DNA from: an uncultured Isoptericola sp. | GTDB taxonomy: Bacteria > Actinomycetota > Actinomycetes > Actinomycetales > Cellulomonadaceae | Direction of reading: 5' to 3' | NCBI GenBank assembly: GCA_947497265.1 | Contig: CANMFP010000001.1 | Location: forward strand, 124,001-188,000 | Length of the DNA stretch: 64,000 bases | In this document: positions 27,489-36,400 of the stretch, piece after piece | How the letters are laid out: every line of letters starts with the position of its first letter | Numbering within the stretch: position 1 is the stretch's first letter | Program-made: the position numbers and the translations under genes | Notes under the pieces: model-generated | Seen by the model: only the letters and a program-made list of their open reading frames with translations | What the model was told of the DNA's origin: nothing | Database searches by the model: none

Positions 27489-27964
27489 CAGGAGTCCTCC
27501 CCGCGGACGACCAGGCTGGACGTGACCGTGGCGACGTGCTCGCCCGGAGCGGCGTCGTCGGCCCCGGTGGCGAAGATCTCGCACCGGGTGGTGACCATGG
27601 AGATGCTCGCCCGCTGCGTGACGGAGTCGATGTGCAGGACCGTCACCAGCTCGTCGCCGGCGACGATCGGGCGGTGGTGCTCGAACTTCTCGTCCGCGTG
27701 CACGACGCGTGCGAAGTCGATCCCGGCAGCAGGGTCCGCGACGTACTGCGACTCGGCGCGCTGGGCGACCACCACCGCGAAGGTGGGCGGCGCGACGAGG
27801 TCCGGATAGCCGAGACCCCGCGCCGCCACGGTGTCGTGGTGCGCGGGGTGCTGGGCGCCGACGGCGTCGGCGAACTCGCGGATCTTCTCGCGCCCTACCT
27901 GGTACGGCTCGGTGGCCGGGTACTCACGGCCTGCGAAGGCGGTGTCGGGCTGGGTGTTCGCCAC
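27488..27964 (-). CDS. hadA: (3R)-hydroxyacyl-ACP dehydratase subunit, FAS1-type MaoC-like
   Basis: Hotdog-fold partner subunit, 158 residues. It has the N-terminal dehydratase pattern YQVGREKIREFADAVGAQHPAHHD and later FEHHRPIVAGDELVTVLHI. The catalytic Asp-His of the other subunit is not conserved here, as usual for HadA, which forms the substrate channel. Located 30 bp after rpmG and coupled to hadB. The small perfect repeat GTCTCG-CGA-CGAGAC lies in the gap before it. Confidence 0.9.
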   Translation of the reverse strand: MANTQPDTAFAGREYPATEPYQVGREKIREFADAVGAQHPAHHDTVAARGLGYPDLVAPPTFAVVVAQRAESQYVADPAAGIDFARVVHADEKFEHHRPIVAGDELVTVLHIDSVTQRASISMVTTRCEIFATGADDAAPGEHVATVTSSLVVRGEDS

Positions 27965-27994
27965 GTCGGTGTGGAGTCTCGCGACGAGACCGCG

Positions 27995-28165
27995 TCAGCG
28001 GGTCTCGCGGTGAGCGGTGTGCTTGCCGCAACGCGGGCAGAACTTCGCCATCTCCAGGCGGTCCGGGTTGTTGCGACGGTTCTTCTTGGTGATGTAGTTC
28101 CGCTCCTTGCAGTCCACGCAGGCGAGCGTGATCTTCGGGCGGACGTCCGCGCTCTTGGAAGCCAT
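27995..28165 (-). CDS. rpmG: 50S ribosomal protein L33
   Basis: A 56-residue ribosomal protein, too short for many gene callers. The sequence starts [20 protein letters not shown], continues with [23 protein letters not shown] and ends with [10 protein letters not shown], so it is the Cys-containing (zinc-binding CxxC...CxxC) form. Zinc-free paralogues replace it under zinc starvation in actinobacteria; none is in the window. It lies immediately downstream of the tRNA cluster, as in many actinobacterial genomes. Confidence 0.97.
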   Translation of the reverse strand: MASKSADVRPKITLACVDCKERNYITKKNRRNNPDRLEMAKFCPRCGKHTAHRETR

Positions 28166-28259
28166 GGTGTGTCACCTCTCGCGCCCCCGGAAGGCGCAAC
28201 GTGCGTCAAGGATCTGGGTGGTTCGACGCCGGCCGTCGAACCGTGTGTTGCCGTGTGGT

Positions 28260-28336
28260 TGGTAGCGAGGGCGGGGCTCGAACCCGCGACCTCACGATTA
28301 TGAGTCGTGCGCTCTGACCAGCTGAGCTACCCCGCC
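28260..28336 (-). tRNA. tRNA-Met (anticodon CAT)
   Basis: A 77-nt cloverleaf on the minus strand starting GGCGGGGTAGCTCAGC and ending in an encoded CCA. The anticodon CAT is at 28302-28300 in loop CTCATAA, and the T-loop is TTCGAGC. The first acceptor pair is a G-U, and the GGCGGGG acceptor fits the elongator type; the initiator would have CGCGGGG. Confidence 0.96.
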
Positions 28337-28401
28337 GCGCGTGACTCAGCGCGAGACCGTCCACCCGTTGTCTCGGGTGGCGGACCCGCGTCGTGTCACA
28401 G

Positions 28402-28474
28402 AGCCCCGAAAGGGAATCGAACCCTTGACCTTCTCCTTACCATGGAGATGCTCTACCGACTGAGCTATCGGGGC
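28402..28474 (-). tRNA. tRNA-Thr (anticodon GGT)
   Basis: A 73-nt cloverleaf on the minus strand, GCCCCGATAGCTCAGTCGG..., with acceptor GCCCCGA/TCGGGGC and discriminator U. The anticodon GGT (28441-28439) sits in loop ATGGTAA. CCA is not encoded. Confidence 0.96.
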
Positions 28475-28591
28475 GCGGAGAGAACATTACACGGCGTGGG
28501 CGGTCCGGACGAAATCCGGCTTCCCCTGCCGCACCTGCACCCTCCCCGGGTGCCGGAACAACCTCACCGAGATGAGAACCGCTCCGTGCGG

Positions 28592-28673
28592 TGGCAGGTG
28601 AGGGATTCGAACCCCCGAAGTCGATGACGGCTGATTTACAGTCAGCTCCCTTTGGCCGCTCGGGCAACCTGCC
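28592..28673 (-). tRNA. tRNA-Tyr (anticodon GTA)
   Basis: An 82-nt class II tRNA on the minus strand with a long variable arm, acceptor GGCAGGT/ACCTGCC and anticodon GTA (28639-28637) in loop CTGTAAA. CCA is not encoded. Together with tRNA-Thr and tRNA-Met it forms a cluster upstream of rpmG. Confidence 0.96.
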
Positions 28674-28767
28674 GAGCAAGGCCGCGGACGACCTTGCGGA
28701 GACAACCATAGCGGCCAGGTGGCCGCTGCGGAAATCCGTCCACCGTGGCACTTGTCACCCCGCGGCA

Positions 28768-28773
28768 TATCCT
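28768..28773 (+). promoter_or_regulatory. Candidate leaderless -10 element of rarD
   Basis: TATCCT ends 6 nt before the GTG at 28780, with no Shine-Dalgarno sequence. Spacing fits transcription starting at the start codon. Confidence 0.5.
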
Positions 28774-28779
28774 GCGCTG

Positions 28780-29724
28780 GTGACCACCACCGCCGCCCCG
28801 CCCGCGCCCCGCTGGGGCCTGCCGCTGGGCCTGGGAGCCTTCCTCCTGTGGGGCGCCATGCCCCTCTACTTCCCGCTCCTCGAGCCCGCCGGCGCGGTCG
28901 AGATCATCGCGCACCGGATCGTGTGGTCGCTCGTGTTCTGCGTGCTGCTGCTCACCGTCACCCGGTCCCTGCGGACCTACACGGTGGTGTTCCGCAACCC
29001 CCGTACCCTGGGCGTGCTCACGGTCGCGGCGATCCTCATCGTCACCAACTGGGTGACGTACGTCTACGCGGTGCTCAGCGAGCACGTCCTGGACGCCGCG
29101 CTGGGCTACTACATCAACCCGCTGGTGACCGTCCTGCTGGGCGTGGTGGCGCTCCGCGAGCGGTTGCGGCCCGCGCAGTGGGTCGCCCTCGGCTTCGGCG
29201 CGGCCGCCGTCGTCGTCATCTCCACGGGGGTCGGCGGCCTGCCGTGGATCTCGCTGGTGCTGGCCTTCTCCTTCGGCAGCTACTCGCTGACGAAGAACCG
29301 CGCGGGGCGCACGGTCGGTGCGCTGCCGAGCCTCGCGGTGGAGACCACGGTGGCCGCTCCGTTCGCCCTGGCCTACCTCGGCTGGCTGACCGCCGCCGGT
29401 GTCTCCACGTTCGGGCAGCAGGGCGTCGGGCACGCCCTGCTGCTGGTCAGCGCCGGCATCGTCACCGGGGTGCCGCTGCTGCTCTTCGGGGCCGCTGCGC
29501 GTCGCCTGCCGCTGTCCGTGCTCGGGATGCTCCAGTACCTGACGCCGACGCTCCAGTTCCTCGTCGGCCTGCTCCTGTTCGGCGAGCACATGTCGCCGTC
29601 ACGGTGGGTCGGGTTCGCTCTCGTGTGGGTCGCGCTCGTCGTCCTCACGGTCGACGGGACCCGGTCGGCACGGGCGACACGACTGGCCGCCGCCGCGAGT
29701 GCGACGGCGGCCGGGCGAGGCTGA
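28780..29724 (+). CDS. rarD: EamA/RarD-family permease
   Basis: Inner-membrane drug/metabolite-type transporter, 314 residues, about ten hydrophobic segments in two EamA repeats. RarD-specific features: GLGAFLLWGAMPLYFPLL near the N-terminus, EIIAHRIVWSL, TNWVTYVYAV and SLGYFINPL-like ALGYYINPLVTVLLG. RarD proteins are linked to chloramphenicol sensitivity and probably export a metabolite; the substrate is not established. GTG 28780 is chosen; the longer frame runs back through the tRNA-Tyr gene. Divergent from the tRNA/rpmG cluster. Confidence 0.93.
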   Translation: MTTTAAPPAPRWGLPLGLGAFLLWGAMPLYFPLLEPAGAVEIIAHRIVWSLVFCVLLLTVTRSLRTYTVVFRNPRTLGVLTVAAILIVTNWVTYVYAVLSEHVLDAALGYYINPLVTVLLGVVALRERLRPAQWVALGFGAAAVVVISTGVGGLPWISLVLAFSFGSYSLTKNRAGRTVGALPSLAVETTVAAPFALAYLGWLTAAGVSTFGQQGVGHALLLVSAGIVTGVPLLLFGAAARRLPLSVLGMLQYLTPTLQFLVGLLLFGEHMSPSRWVGFALVWVALVVLTVDGTRSARATRLAAAASATAAGRG

Positions 29725-29734
29725 GGCGGACCGG

Positions 29735-30406
29735 TCAGCCGGCCGCGCCCTTCCAGTCCCCGTTGAGGTTCAGCGACTGGTCGATGGTGGCCACGAAGTC
29801 CTGGGTGATCACGTCGTTCGCACCGGAGAGCTGCACCAGCGACGGGATCCCGTTGCCGTCGACCAGCGCCCAGACGACGCTCACGTACTGCTCGCCGCCC
29901 GAGGTGTAGGTGTAGGACGTGTTGGCCCGGTCCTCCTCGTCGCGGAGCGTGGTCACCGGCGCGTAGTTCTCGTCGGTGACACCCTGGCCCTCGACCTCGC
30001 CGATGAACCAGTCGATCGACTCCTGGGCGGTCATCTCCGCGCCGCCGGGCATGAACCCGATCCGGCCGGCGACGCCACCGGACTCGTTCGAGAGCTGGTG
30101 GACGTAGGACCAGCCGTCGGCGTCCCCGATCTCCTCCCAGTCGGACGGGATCCGCGCCGCGACGTGCTGGGCGTGGATGGTCGTCAGCTCGGCCGTCGTC
30201 GCCGGCGCCTCGGCCGTCTCCGGCTCCTCGGACGTGTCGGTCCCGGCGTCGGCACCCGTGTCCGCCGCGGCCGACTCCGACGCCCCGGCGTCCTCGCCGA
30301 CAGGCTCGATCTCGCCGACGCTGAAGGAGCACGCGGTCAGGGCCGGAGCGACGACCAGGACGGCGAACGCCGCCTGGAGCCGACGGCGGGTCATGGTGTG
30401 AGTCAT
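29735..30406 (-). CDS. LpqN-like lipoprotein (PsbP/Mog1-type fold)
   Basis: Lipoprotein of 223 residues. Signal peptide with lipobox ALTAC (Cys ~25), an acidic Ala/Asp/Glu-rich linker, then a domain beginning HVAARIPSDWEEIG...YVHQLSNESGG with TAQESIDWFIGEVEGQG, the pattern of the LpqN/DUF1795 (PsbP/Mog1-like) family. An outer-surface anchored role is expected; function unknown. ATG 30406 has GAGGA 6 nt upstream. Last gene of a four-gene set that starts with the WXG100-repeat protein, so it may serve that secreted protein (inference). Confidence 0.8.
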   Translation of the reverse strand: MTHTMTRRRLQAAFAVLVVAPALTACSFSVGEIEPVGEDAGASESAAADTGADAGTDTSEEPETAEAPATTAELTTIHAQHVAARIPSDWEEIGDADGWSYVHQLSNESGGVAGRIGFMPGGAEMTAQESIDWFIGEVEGQGVTDENYAPVTTLRDEEDRANTSYTYTSGGEQYVSVVWALVDGNGIPSLVQLSGANDVITQDFVATIDQSLNLNGDWKGAAG

Positions 30407-30429
30407 GCGAATCCTCGGTGGTGTGGGGG

Positions 30430-31206
30430 CTACTTCTCGAACATCCGGGCGCCGAACCAGTCGAACCGCGGCCGCCAGCCGTGGTTGCGCAGGACGGTGA
30501 AGACCGGAACCTTCGCGTCGGCGGGCCGGATCGACACGACACCCTCCCACGAGGTCCGCGGTCCGGCGGAACCCGACACGGTGACCTGCCCGTCCGCACC
30601 CTCGACGACGGTCATGTTGCTCTGCCCGGCCGTCCGGCCGCGGTGCCAGGTCCAGTTCGCCCGGACGAAGGCGCCACCGGGGCCGATGGCGGCACGAGCG
30701 TCCGCCTTCCCGGAGTACTCGACGAACTTGTAGGTCGACCGGGTCGGGTCCAGGTCGACCTCCATCCGCCAGGCGTAGGCGGTCCGACCCTTGACGAAGA
30801 GGGTCTGCCAGCGCATCTCCTCGACCTTCCAGCGGACCTCGACCTGGACGCCCCGGGGGGTCGGCGCGGCCTCGATCAGGTAGGGCAGGCCCTCGGCGTT
30901 CATGCCGACGAGGTCGGCGACCACCTGGTCGACGCCGGTGGCTCCGCCCGCCGCGGCGACCGGGGCGTCGGGCACCTCGGCGCGCTCGCGCTCGGCCGCG
31001 GCGCGCATGCCGCGCCGCAGCGTCCACATGCCGCGGAGGAAGACCAGGATGCCCGCGACGACGATGAGGCCGATGCCCAGGGCGGTCCGGCCGTTCACGA
31101 GGGCGAGCACGCCGCCGGCGAGCAGCACGATGCCGGCGACGAACACGACCTGTCGGCTGACGACGGCGACCCGCGCCGTCCGGTCCGGGGCCTGCGCGCC
31201 GGTCAC
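30430..31206 (-). CDS. Two-TM membrane protein with cytoplasmic-type C-terminal domain
   Basis: A 258-residue protein of unknown function. Two hydrophobic segments at ~18-36 and ~42-58 (VVFVAGIVLLAGGVLAL, LGIGLIVVAGILVFL) are followed by a basic stretch and a soluble domain of ~170 residues with many Trp residues (EVRWKVEEMRWQTLFV, RANWTWHRGR, RPRFDWFGARMF). The GTG start overlaps the upstream LpqN/DUF1795-like gene by GTGA. Its position beside a WXG100-repeat protein makes immunity, anchoring or chaperone roles possible; none is shown by the sequence. Confidence 0.75.
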   Translation of the reverse strand: MTGAQAPDRTARVAVVSRQVVFVAGIVLLAGGVLALVNGRTALGIGLIVVAGILVFLRGMWTLRRGMRAAAERERAEVPDAPVAAAGGATGVDQVVADLVGMNAEGLPYLIEAAPTPRGVQVEVRWKVEEMRWQTLFVKGRTAYAWRMEVDLDPTRSTYKFVEYSGKADARAAIGPGGAFVRANWTWHRGRTAGQSNMTVVEGADGQVTVSGSAGPRTSWEGVVSIRPADAKVPVFTVLRNHGWRPRFDWFGARMFEK

Positions 31207-31679
31207 CGGCTCACCAGGTCGAAGCTGTCCTGGATCGCCCGGATCGTCGGCCAGACCTCGGTGGCCTGCTGGCCCGCGCAGGTGCCGGTGATCTCGACGA
31301 CGTCCCGCACGCCGTCGTGCTCCACCACGGCGATGCGCAGCGCCTGGGCGATCGTGCCGGTCTGCTCGGTGGTCCAGGCGCCCTCGACGCGAGCGGCCGG
31401 GAAGCCGGCCAGCGTCGTCTCCGTCCGCCCGACCTCCTCGTAGCCCGGCGTGGCCTCGAGCTTGTCGACGGCCTGGCGGACGACGTCCTCGAAGGACTGC
31501 TCGGGCCGCAGGCGCTGCATGACGACGATGACGTTGGGCCGGAACTCGCCCGCAGGCCGTTCCTGGGTGATCGCCAGCTGCGCCGGGGGGACGGAGTGCG
31601 GGGACCAGCCCTCGGGGCAGTCCATGGTGACCTGCGGGAAACCCGGGAAGGTCTCGCTGGGGTAGGAGACGGTAGTCAT
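31203..31679 (-). CDS. DUF1795/LpqN-like small soluble protein
   Basis: A 158-residue protein without signal peptide. Pattern FPQVTMDCPEGWSPHSVPPAQLAITQE...EFRPNVIVVMQRL...TIRAIQDSFDLV matches the PsbP/Mog1-like DUF1795 fold. In other systems DUF1795 (Eag) proteins are chaperones for secreted effectors of type VI systems. Here the gene is 33 bp after a WXG100-repeat protein gene. A chaperone role is therefore a hypothesis. ATG 31679 is chosen over an upstream TTG at 31691. Confidence 0.75.
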   Translation of the reverse strand: MTTVSYPSETFPGFPQVTMDCPEGWSPHSVPPAQLAITQERPAGEFRPNVIVVMQRLRPEQSFEDVVRQAVDKLEATPGYEEVGRTETTLAGFPAARVEGAWTTEQTGTIAQALRIAVVEHDGVRDVVEITGTCAGQQATEVWPTIRAIQDSFDLVSR

Positions 31680-31711
31680 GCTTCCATCCAATCAGTCGAT
31701 GCCATCGACGG

Positions 31712-32917
31712 TCACCACCAGCCGCCGGTGATGCCGTCGACGAAGCCCCCACCCAGGTCGGTGATGGCGTCCACGGTCTCGGCGGGCGACCAGTCGAACG
31801 AGACGTCGAACCCGGCACCGATGCCCAGCGCGGCACCCAGCTCGAGGTCGACGGAGACGTTGTCGAGGCCCACGTTGACGTCGGCGTTCGCCGTGACGCC
31901 GACGCCGGCGTAGGCGGTCGCCCCGGCCTCGGCGGTCACACCTGCAGCAGTGACCGACCCCTCGGCGGAGGCCTCGGCCCCGGCGAAGGCGTCGACGCCG
32001 GCACTGACACCCAGGCCGTCCGGACCCAGGGACACGCCGCCGTTGGCCTCGGCCCGGGCACCGGCGAAGACCTCCGCCGACCCGGAGGCGCCGAGGTGGT
32101 CGCCGTAGCCGACCTCACCGCTCGCGCTCGCGCCGACGCCGGCGTTGGCCCCGACGGAGCCCTCGGCGACCAGGCCGTTCTCCGAGAGGGTCACCGAGCC
32201 GGACGCGTCGTAGCCGGCGCCCGCGGCCACCCCGGCCTCGCCGGAGCCGTGCACACCGTCCTCGGAGCCGAACTCGCCGTCGACGCCGTTCTCGTAGCCG
32301 GCGAACCCGCCTGTCTCGCCCTCGGCGAGCGTGTGATGGACGTTGCCGCGCTCCGCCGCGCTGGCGGCGTTCTCGCCGTCGGCACTCGGCGTGTAGCCGT
32401 CCTCGCCGTACGTGCCGTGCCGCTCGTAGATGTCCTGCGTGCCACGATGCGTGCTCTGGTCCAGCGGGTCGTAGTCCGGGTCGTTGCGGTCGGTCGGCCG
32501 GTCCGTCGGGCTGGAGCCCGGTGTGGGGAGCGGGTTCCCCCCGTCGTCCTCGGAGTCGCCGTCCGCGGCGCCACCGCCGCCACCGCCGCTACCGCCGCCC
32601 GTGCCACCGCCACCCGTGCCCGGTGCGCCACCGCCACCGGTGTAATCGTCCGAGGTGCGTGCCTGGTCCTCGGCGTTCTCCCGGACCTTCGTCGCGACGT
32701 CGCGCAGCAGGTCGGCGGTGTCCCGGAGCCGGACCACGTGGGTGTCGCCCCACTCCGCACGGAAACCGTCGCCGTCCGGTCCGCCCCAACCGTCCTGGCC
32801 GGGGATAGCCGTCTCGACCGTCACCACCACGGAGTCCAGGGCGTCACCGCCCTCCGCGATCTTGTCAGCGAGCAGGCGCAGCGCCTCGACGTCGGCGCCG
32901 TACATCCCTCCGCTCAC
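31712..32917 (-). CDS. WXG100-like N-terminus fused to Gly/Ala-repeat domain (candidate T7SS substrate)
   Basis: A 401-residue protein. Residues 1-95 form a helical hairpin of the WXG100 type (GADVEALRLLADKIAEG..., WGGPDGDGFRAEWGDT), with WGG at the turn. A Gly-rich linker and an Asp/Pro-rich segment follow. The C-terminal ~190 residues consist of an alternating Ala/Gly/Ser/Val pattern (e.g. GVSAGVDAFAGAEASAEG) ending in DLGGGFVDGITGGWW. No catalytic motif is seen; the C-terminal part could be a repetitive beta structure or a pore-like domain. It lies downstream of a WXG100 gene and the EccC operon, so secretion by that system is probable. First of four same-strand genes. Confidence 0.8.
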   Translation of the reverse strand: MSGGMYGADVEALRLLADKIAEGGDALDSVVVTVETAIPGQDGWGGPDGDGFRAEWGDTHVVRLRDTADLLRDVATKVRENAEDQARTSDDYTGGGGAPGTGGGGTGGGSGGGGGGAADGDSEDDGGNPLPTPGSSPTDRPTDRNDPDYDPLDQSTHRGTQDIYERHGTYGEDGYTPSADGENAASAAERGNVHHTLAEGETGGFAGYENGVDGEFGSEDGVHGSGEAGVAAGAGYDASGSVTLSENGLVAEGSVGANAGVGASASGEVGYGDHLGASGSAEVFAGARAEANGGVSLGPDGLGVSAGVDAFAGAEASAEGSVTAAGVTAEAGATAYAGVGVTANADVNVGLDNVSVDLELGAALGIGAGFDVSFDWSPAETVDAITDLGGGFVDGITGGWW

Positions 32918-32986
32918 AGCTCCTCCTCATAGCCCCGCCGCGCACCGCGCCCGGGATCGCCCTCGGTCTGCTTCCGAACCAGCGAC

Positions 32987-33017
32987 CGAGGGGTGCGGCA
33001 CAGCACCGCACCCCTCG
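32987..33017 (-). terminator. Hairpin between the WXG100 gene and the WXG100-repeat gene
   Basis: Stem CGAGGGGTGCGG (32987-32998) with its complement (33006-33017) and a 7-nt loop, 12 perfect pairs, 35 bp after the WXG100 stop. It probably terminates or attenuates the WXG100 transcript before the WXG100-repeat gene. No clear U-tract. Confidence 0.7.
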
Positions 33018-33051
33018 TGTCTCTCCCGCCGAGCGGGAGCTGCCTCGCGCG

Positions 33052-33336
33052 TCAGTACGCGTTCGAGGTGTCCTCCTGCTGCGAGGCGTTGTTGTCCGCC
33101 GTGGTGGCGTAGCCGTCGAGCGCCGCGGCGATCTCGTTCAGCTTCGCGGCGTGCGTGCCGTCCCACTCCTCCTGGAACTGCACGGCGTCGGGGCCGTTCC
33201 ACTCGGTCTGACCCATCTGCGTGGTGATCGTCGTGACGCTCGTGCGGACGACCTCCGCCTGCTCGCGCAGGACGCCGGCCAGGCTCCGGACTGCCTCGAC
33301 ATCAAGACCGAAGACGTTGCCACCCTCTGCGACCAT
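33052..33336 (-). CDS. WXG100-family type VII secretion target (ESAT-6-like)
   Basis: A 94-residue protein with the family's typical length and layout: two helices separated by W-N-G (QTEWNGPDAVQFQEEWDGTH), N-terminal DVEAVRSLAGVLREQAEVV, and no signal peptide. Such proteins are secreted as helical-hairpin dimers by EccC/EssC machines. Strong Shine-Dalgarno (GAAGGAG, 6 nt before ATG). Flanked by hairpins on both sides, so it may be expressed as its own abundant transcript. The C-terminus lacks a clear YxxxD/E motif, though it ends near DTSNAY. Confidence 0.95.
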   Translation of the reverse strand: MVAEGGNVFGLDVEAVRSLAGVLREQAEVVRTSVTTITTQMGQTEWNGPDAVQFQEEWDGTHAAKLNEIAAALDGYATTADNNASQQEDTSNAY

Positions 33337-33428
33337 GTCATGCTCCTTCGTTCAGGGCCGTCCCGTGCAGGACAGCCGACTGTTGGCTTCGACGTCACAC
33401 ACTCAACCAGAGCGCGTGACGGCAGGGA

Positions 33429-33446
33429 ATGGGGAGCGCTCCCCAT
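33429..33446 (-). terminator. Palindrome between eccC and the WXG100 gene
   Basis: ATGGGGAGCGCTCCCCAT is a perfect 18-bp palindrome, with stem extension by flanking GGGA/TCCC. It lies 11-28 bp after the EccC stop on the minus strand. Probable terminator of the 22-kb operon. Confidence 0.65.
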
Positions 33447-33456
33447 CCCCGGGACG

Positions 33457-36400
33457 TCACCCCGGGAGGGCGACGTGGATCTTGGCGGCCCGGCCCGCGG
33501 TGATGAGAAACCCCCGCCCGGGCGGGAAGTCCTTGCGGCGGAGCCGACCCAGCGGGGTGTTCATCAGGACGTCCCCGTCCGTGTCACCCGGGGTGAGCAG
33601 GATGCCGTTGCGGCCGGACTTGAACGGCCCGGCCAGGGTGAAGGCCTTCGACCAGGTCGAGGTCTCCGACTCGCCGACCACGAGCTGCTCCTTGCGGACC
33701 GCGAGCTTGACGAACGCCTCGAGCGGCTTCTCGGCCGGTGTGCCCGTCAGCTCCGTGTAGTTCTCGACCATCACGGTCAGGCCGCCCGCCGGGTAGCGGT
33801 CCTCCTGGAGGTCGGCCGTGAGCTCCTTGAGGATCTCGACGACGTCCTCCGGGTTCGCCGCCTGCCGGTCCCACAGCTCCAGGGCACCGAGGCTGGTCCG
33901 ACGTGACGACAGGTAGACGAGGCGGGTCCGCCCGGCCCTTCGCAGCGTGGTCGCGAGGGTGACGAACGCCGTCGTGCGGCCCGACCCCGGCGGCCCCGCC
34001 AGCATGAAGGGCGACCGTGCCGGGAGCCCCACCGGCGCCATGTCGAGGTCGCGCAGGCCGATCGTCGCCTGGTCCCCGACGAACGGGGGCAGGGCGTCGA
34101 GCCCGAAGCTGTCGGGGAGCCGCGCCACGCCGGGCGCCTGCGCGGCGCCCATCCGTCGCATCGTCTGCTCCAGCCTCGCGAGCTCGCGCGACTGCACCGC
34201 CCCGTTCGACTCCCCACCGAGGACGGCGATCTGGGCCTCCTGGCCGTACATGATCGCCCGACCGGGGGCCGACGCGGGGTTGAGGACGTCGCGGGGGACG
34301 TTCAGCATCAGGTAGTCGTCCTCGCGCGCCAGGCGGTGCACGATGCGCTTCTGCACCGTGGAGTTCAGGGACGGCGGCACCGAGACGGCCCGGTCGCCCG
34401 ACATCACGAGGTGGATCCCCACCGGTCGTCCGTCCGTGGCGAGCTGGGTGAACGCCCCGAAGATCGAGAATCCTCGCACGGAGGACACCTCGTAGGAGTC
34501 GCGGAACGTGCCGATGCCGTCCACCAGCACGATGATCCGCGGCTCCTCGGGCCGGTCCGCGATCCGCCGGTACTCGTCGATGGTGCTGGCCCGCACCTCG
34601 GCGTACCGGGCGGACCGCTCGTCGAGCAGCCCGGTCAGCCGGCGCATCAGGCGGGTGATCCGCTCCTCGTCGTCACCGGAGATGACCGCACCGACATGCG
34701 GGAGGTTCTCCAGCATGGACAGCCCGCCGGACCCGCAGTCGATGCCGTAGACCTGCGTCGGGCCGCCGCGGGCGGTCAGGCCCGCCGAGACGGCGATGGT
34801 GCGCAGCGTCGTGCTCTTGCCCGTGCCGCCCGTGCCGTACACCGCCAGGTTGCCGTCGGTGTCGGGTTCGTAGTGGACCGTCGGCTGCGCCTGGGCGTGC
34901 GGGTCGTCGAGCACGCCCAGCAGCAGCCGGGAGTCGGTGCGGGGGTTGGGCAGGAGGGCCAGGTCGTAGGTCGCGGCCAGCTCCTCCAGCCATGGCTTGC
35001 GCGGCGCCGGCACCCCCGCGCTCGAGGCGGCCTGGCGGATGGTGGCGACCATCCGCGCGATGTCGTTCGGTCCGGGGTCGACGTCGTCCGACGTGTCGAG
35101 CGCGGGCATCTCCCAGCGCCGCCCCGTGCCGAAGTCCATCTCCTCGACCTCGACCTGGGTGTGCTGCGGCTCGTCGCTCGTCCAGCCGCCGGCATAGCCC
35201 GTCTGGAACGTCGTGATGCGGCCCGGCCCGGTCTTCGCCGCACCGCGGCCGGGGATCGACGGCGAGAAGTGCGCCGCCATCTCGTCCCCGAGCACGTCCT
35301 TGGAGTCGGACTCGTCGGCCATGCGCAGCGCGATACGCAGGTTGGTGTTCGCCCGCAGGTTGTCCTTGATGACGCCGGCGGGGCGCTGCGTGGCCAGGAT
35401 GAGGTGCAGCCCGAGCGAGCGCCCCCGCTGGGCGACGTCCACCACGCCGTCGACGAACTCGGGGACCTCTCCCACCAGCGCCGCGAACTCGTCGACCACG
35501 ATGATCAGGCTCGGTGGCGCCTCGGGGTCGCCGGTGCGCTCCAGGGAGGCGAGGTCCTTGGCCTTCTTCCGGTTGAGCAGGTGCTCGCGGTAGTGGAGCT
35601 CGGCACGCAGCGACGACAGCGCGCGCCGCACCAGGTGCGGCGAGAGGTCGGTGACCAGGCCGACCGTGTGCGGCAGGTCGACGCAGTCCGCGAAGGCCGC
35701 CCCGCCCTTGTAGTCGACGAACAGGAACGTCACGCGGTCGGGGCTGTGCGCCGCCGCCATCCCGAGCACCCAGGACTGCAGGAACTCCGACTTGCCGGCA
35801 CCGGTGGTCCCGCCCACGAGGGCGTGCGGCCCTTGGGTGCGCAGGTCGAGGTAGAACTCCTCGACGCCGTTGTGCCCGATGAGTGCACGCAGGTCGGTCG
35901 GGCTCTTGCGGCGTACCGGCGGGGACCCGTCGCGCGGCGTGAGCGACAGGTTCTCCCGCCACCGGTCCACCACCCCGGCCGCGTCCGATCCGAGGTCGGT
36001 CCCCACGAGCGCCAGGTAGGACACCGAGCGGGGCAGGTCGGACTCGTCCTCGACGGGCGCGCCGACGTCGACCACCGGGGACAGGATCCGGGCGACCTCG
36101 TAGGCCGTCGCCAGGTCGGCCGTCTCGTAGGTCACGGGGTAGGTCAGGCGGCCGTAGTGCACCTCGCCGGTCATCCCGCTCTCCTCGCGCGACTGCGGGT
36201 CGAGCAGGACGAAGGTGCGGCAGGCGGCGGGCAGCTGCTCCACCGTCGGGGCGACCCAGACGACGTGCACGTTCGCGGACGGGCCGCGCTCGGCGAGCCG
36301 GACGAGGCGCGACCGGTCGAGCGGTGCGTCGTCCTCGACGAGGACGACGACGGCGGGCAGGACGGGCTTCGGGGACCGCTCCTCGGCGTCCTTCTTCGGG

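Noticed and set aside
28572-28578. Single GATGAGA near tRNA-Tyr as a further OmpR-type site
   Set aside because: Only one half-site without an 11-bp partner; likely chance.
28591-28779. N-terminal extension of RarD
   Set aside because: The frame runs through the tRNA-Tyr gene and has no membrane-protein character.
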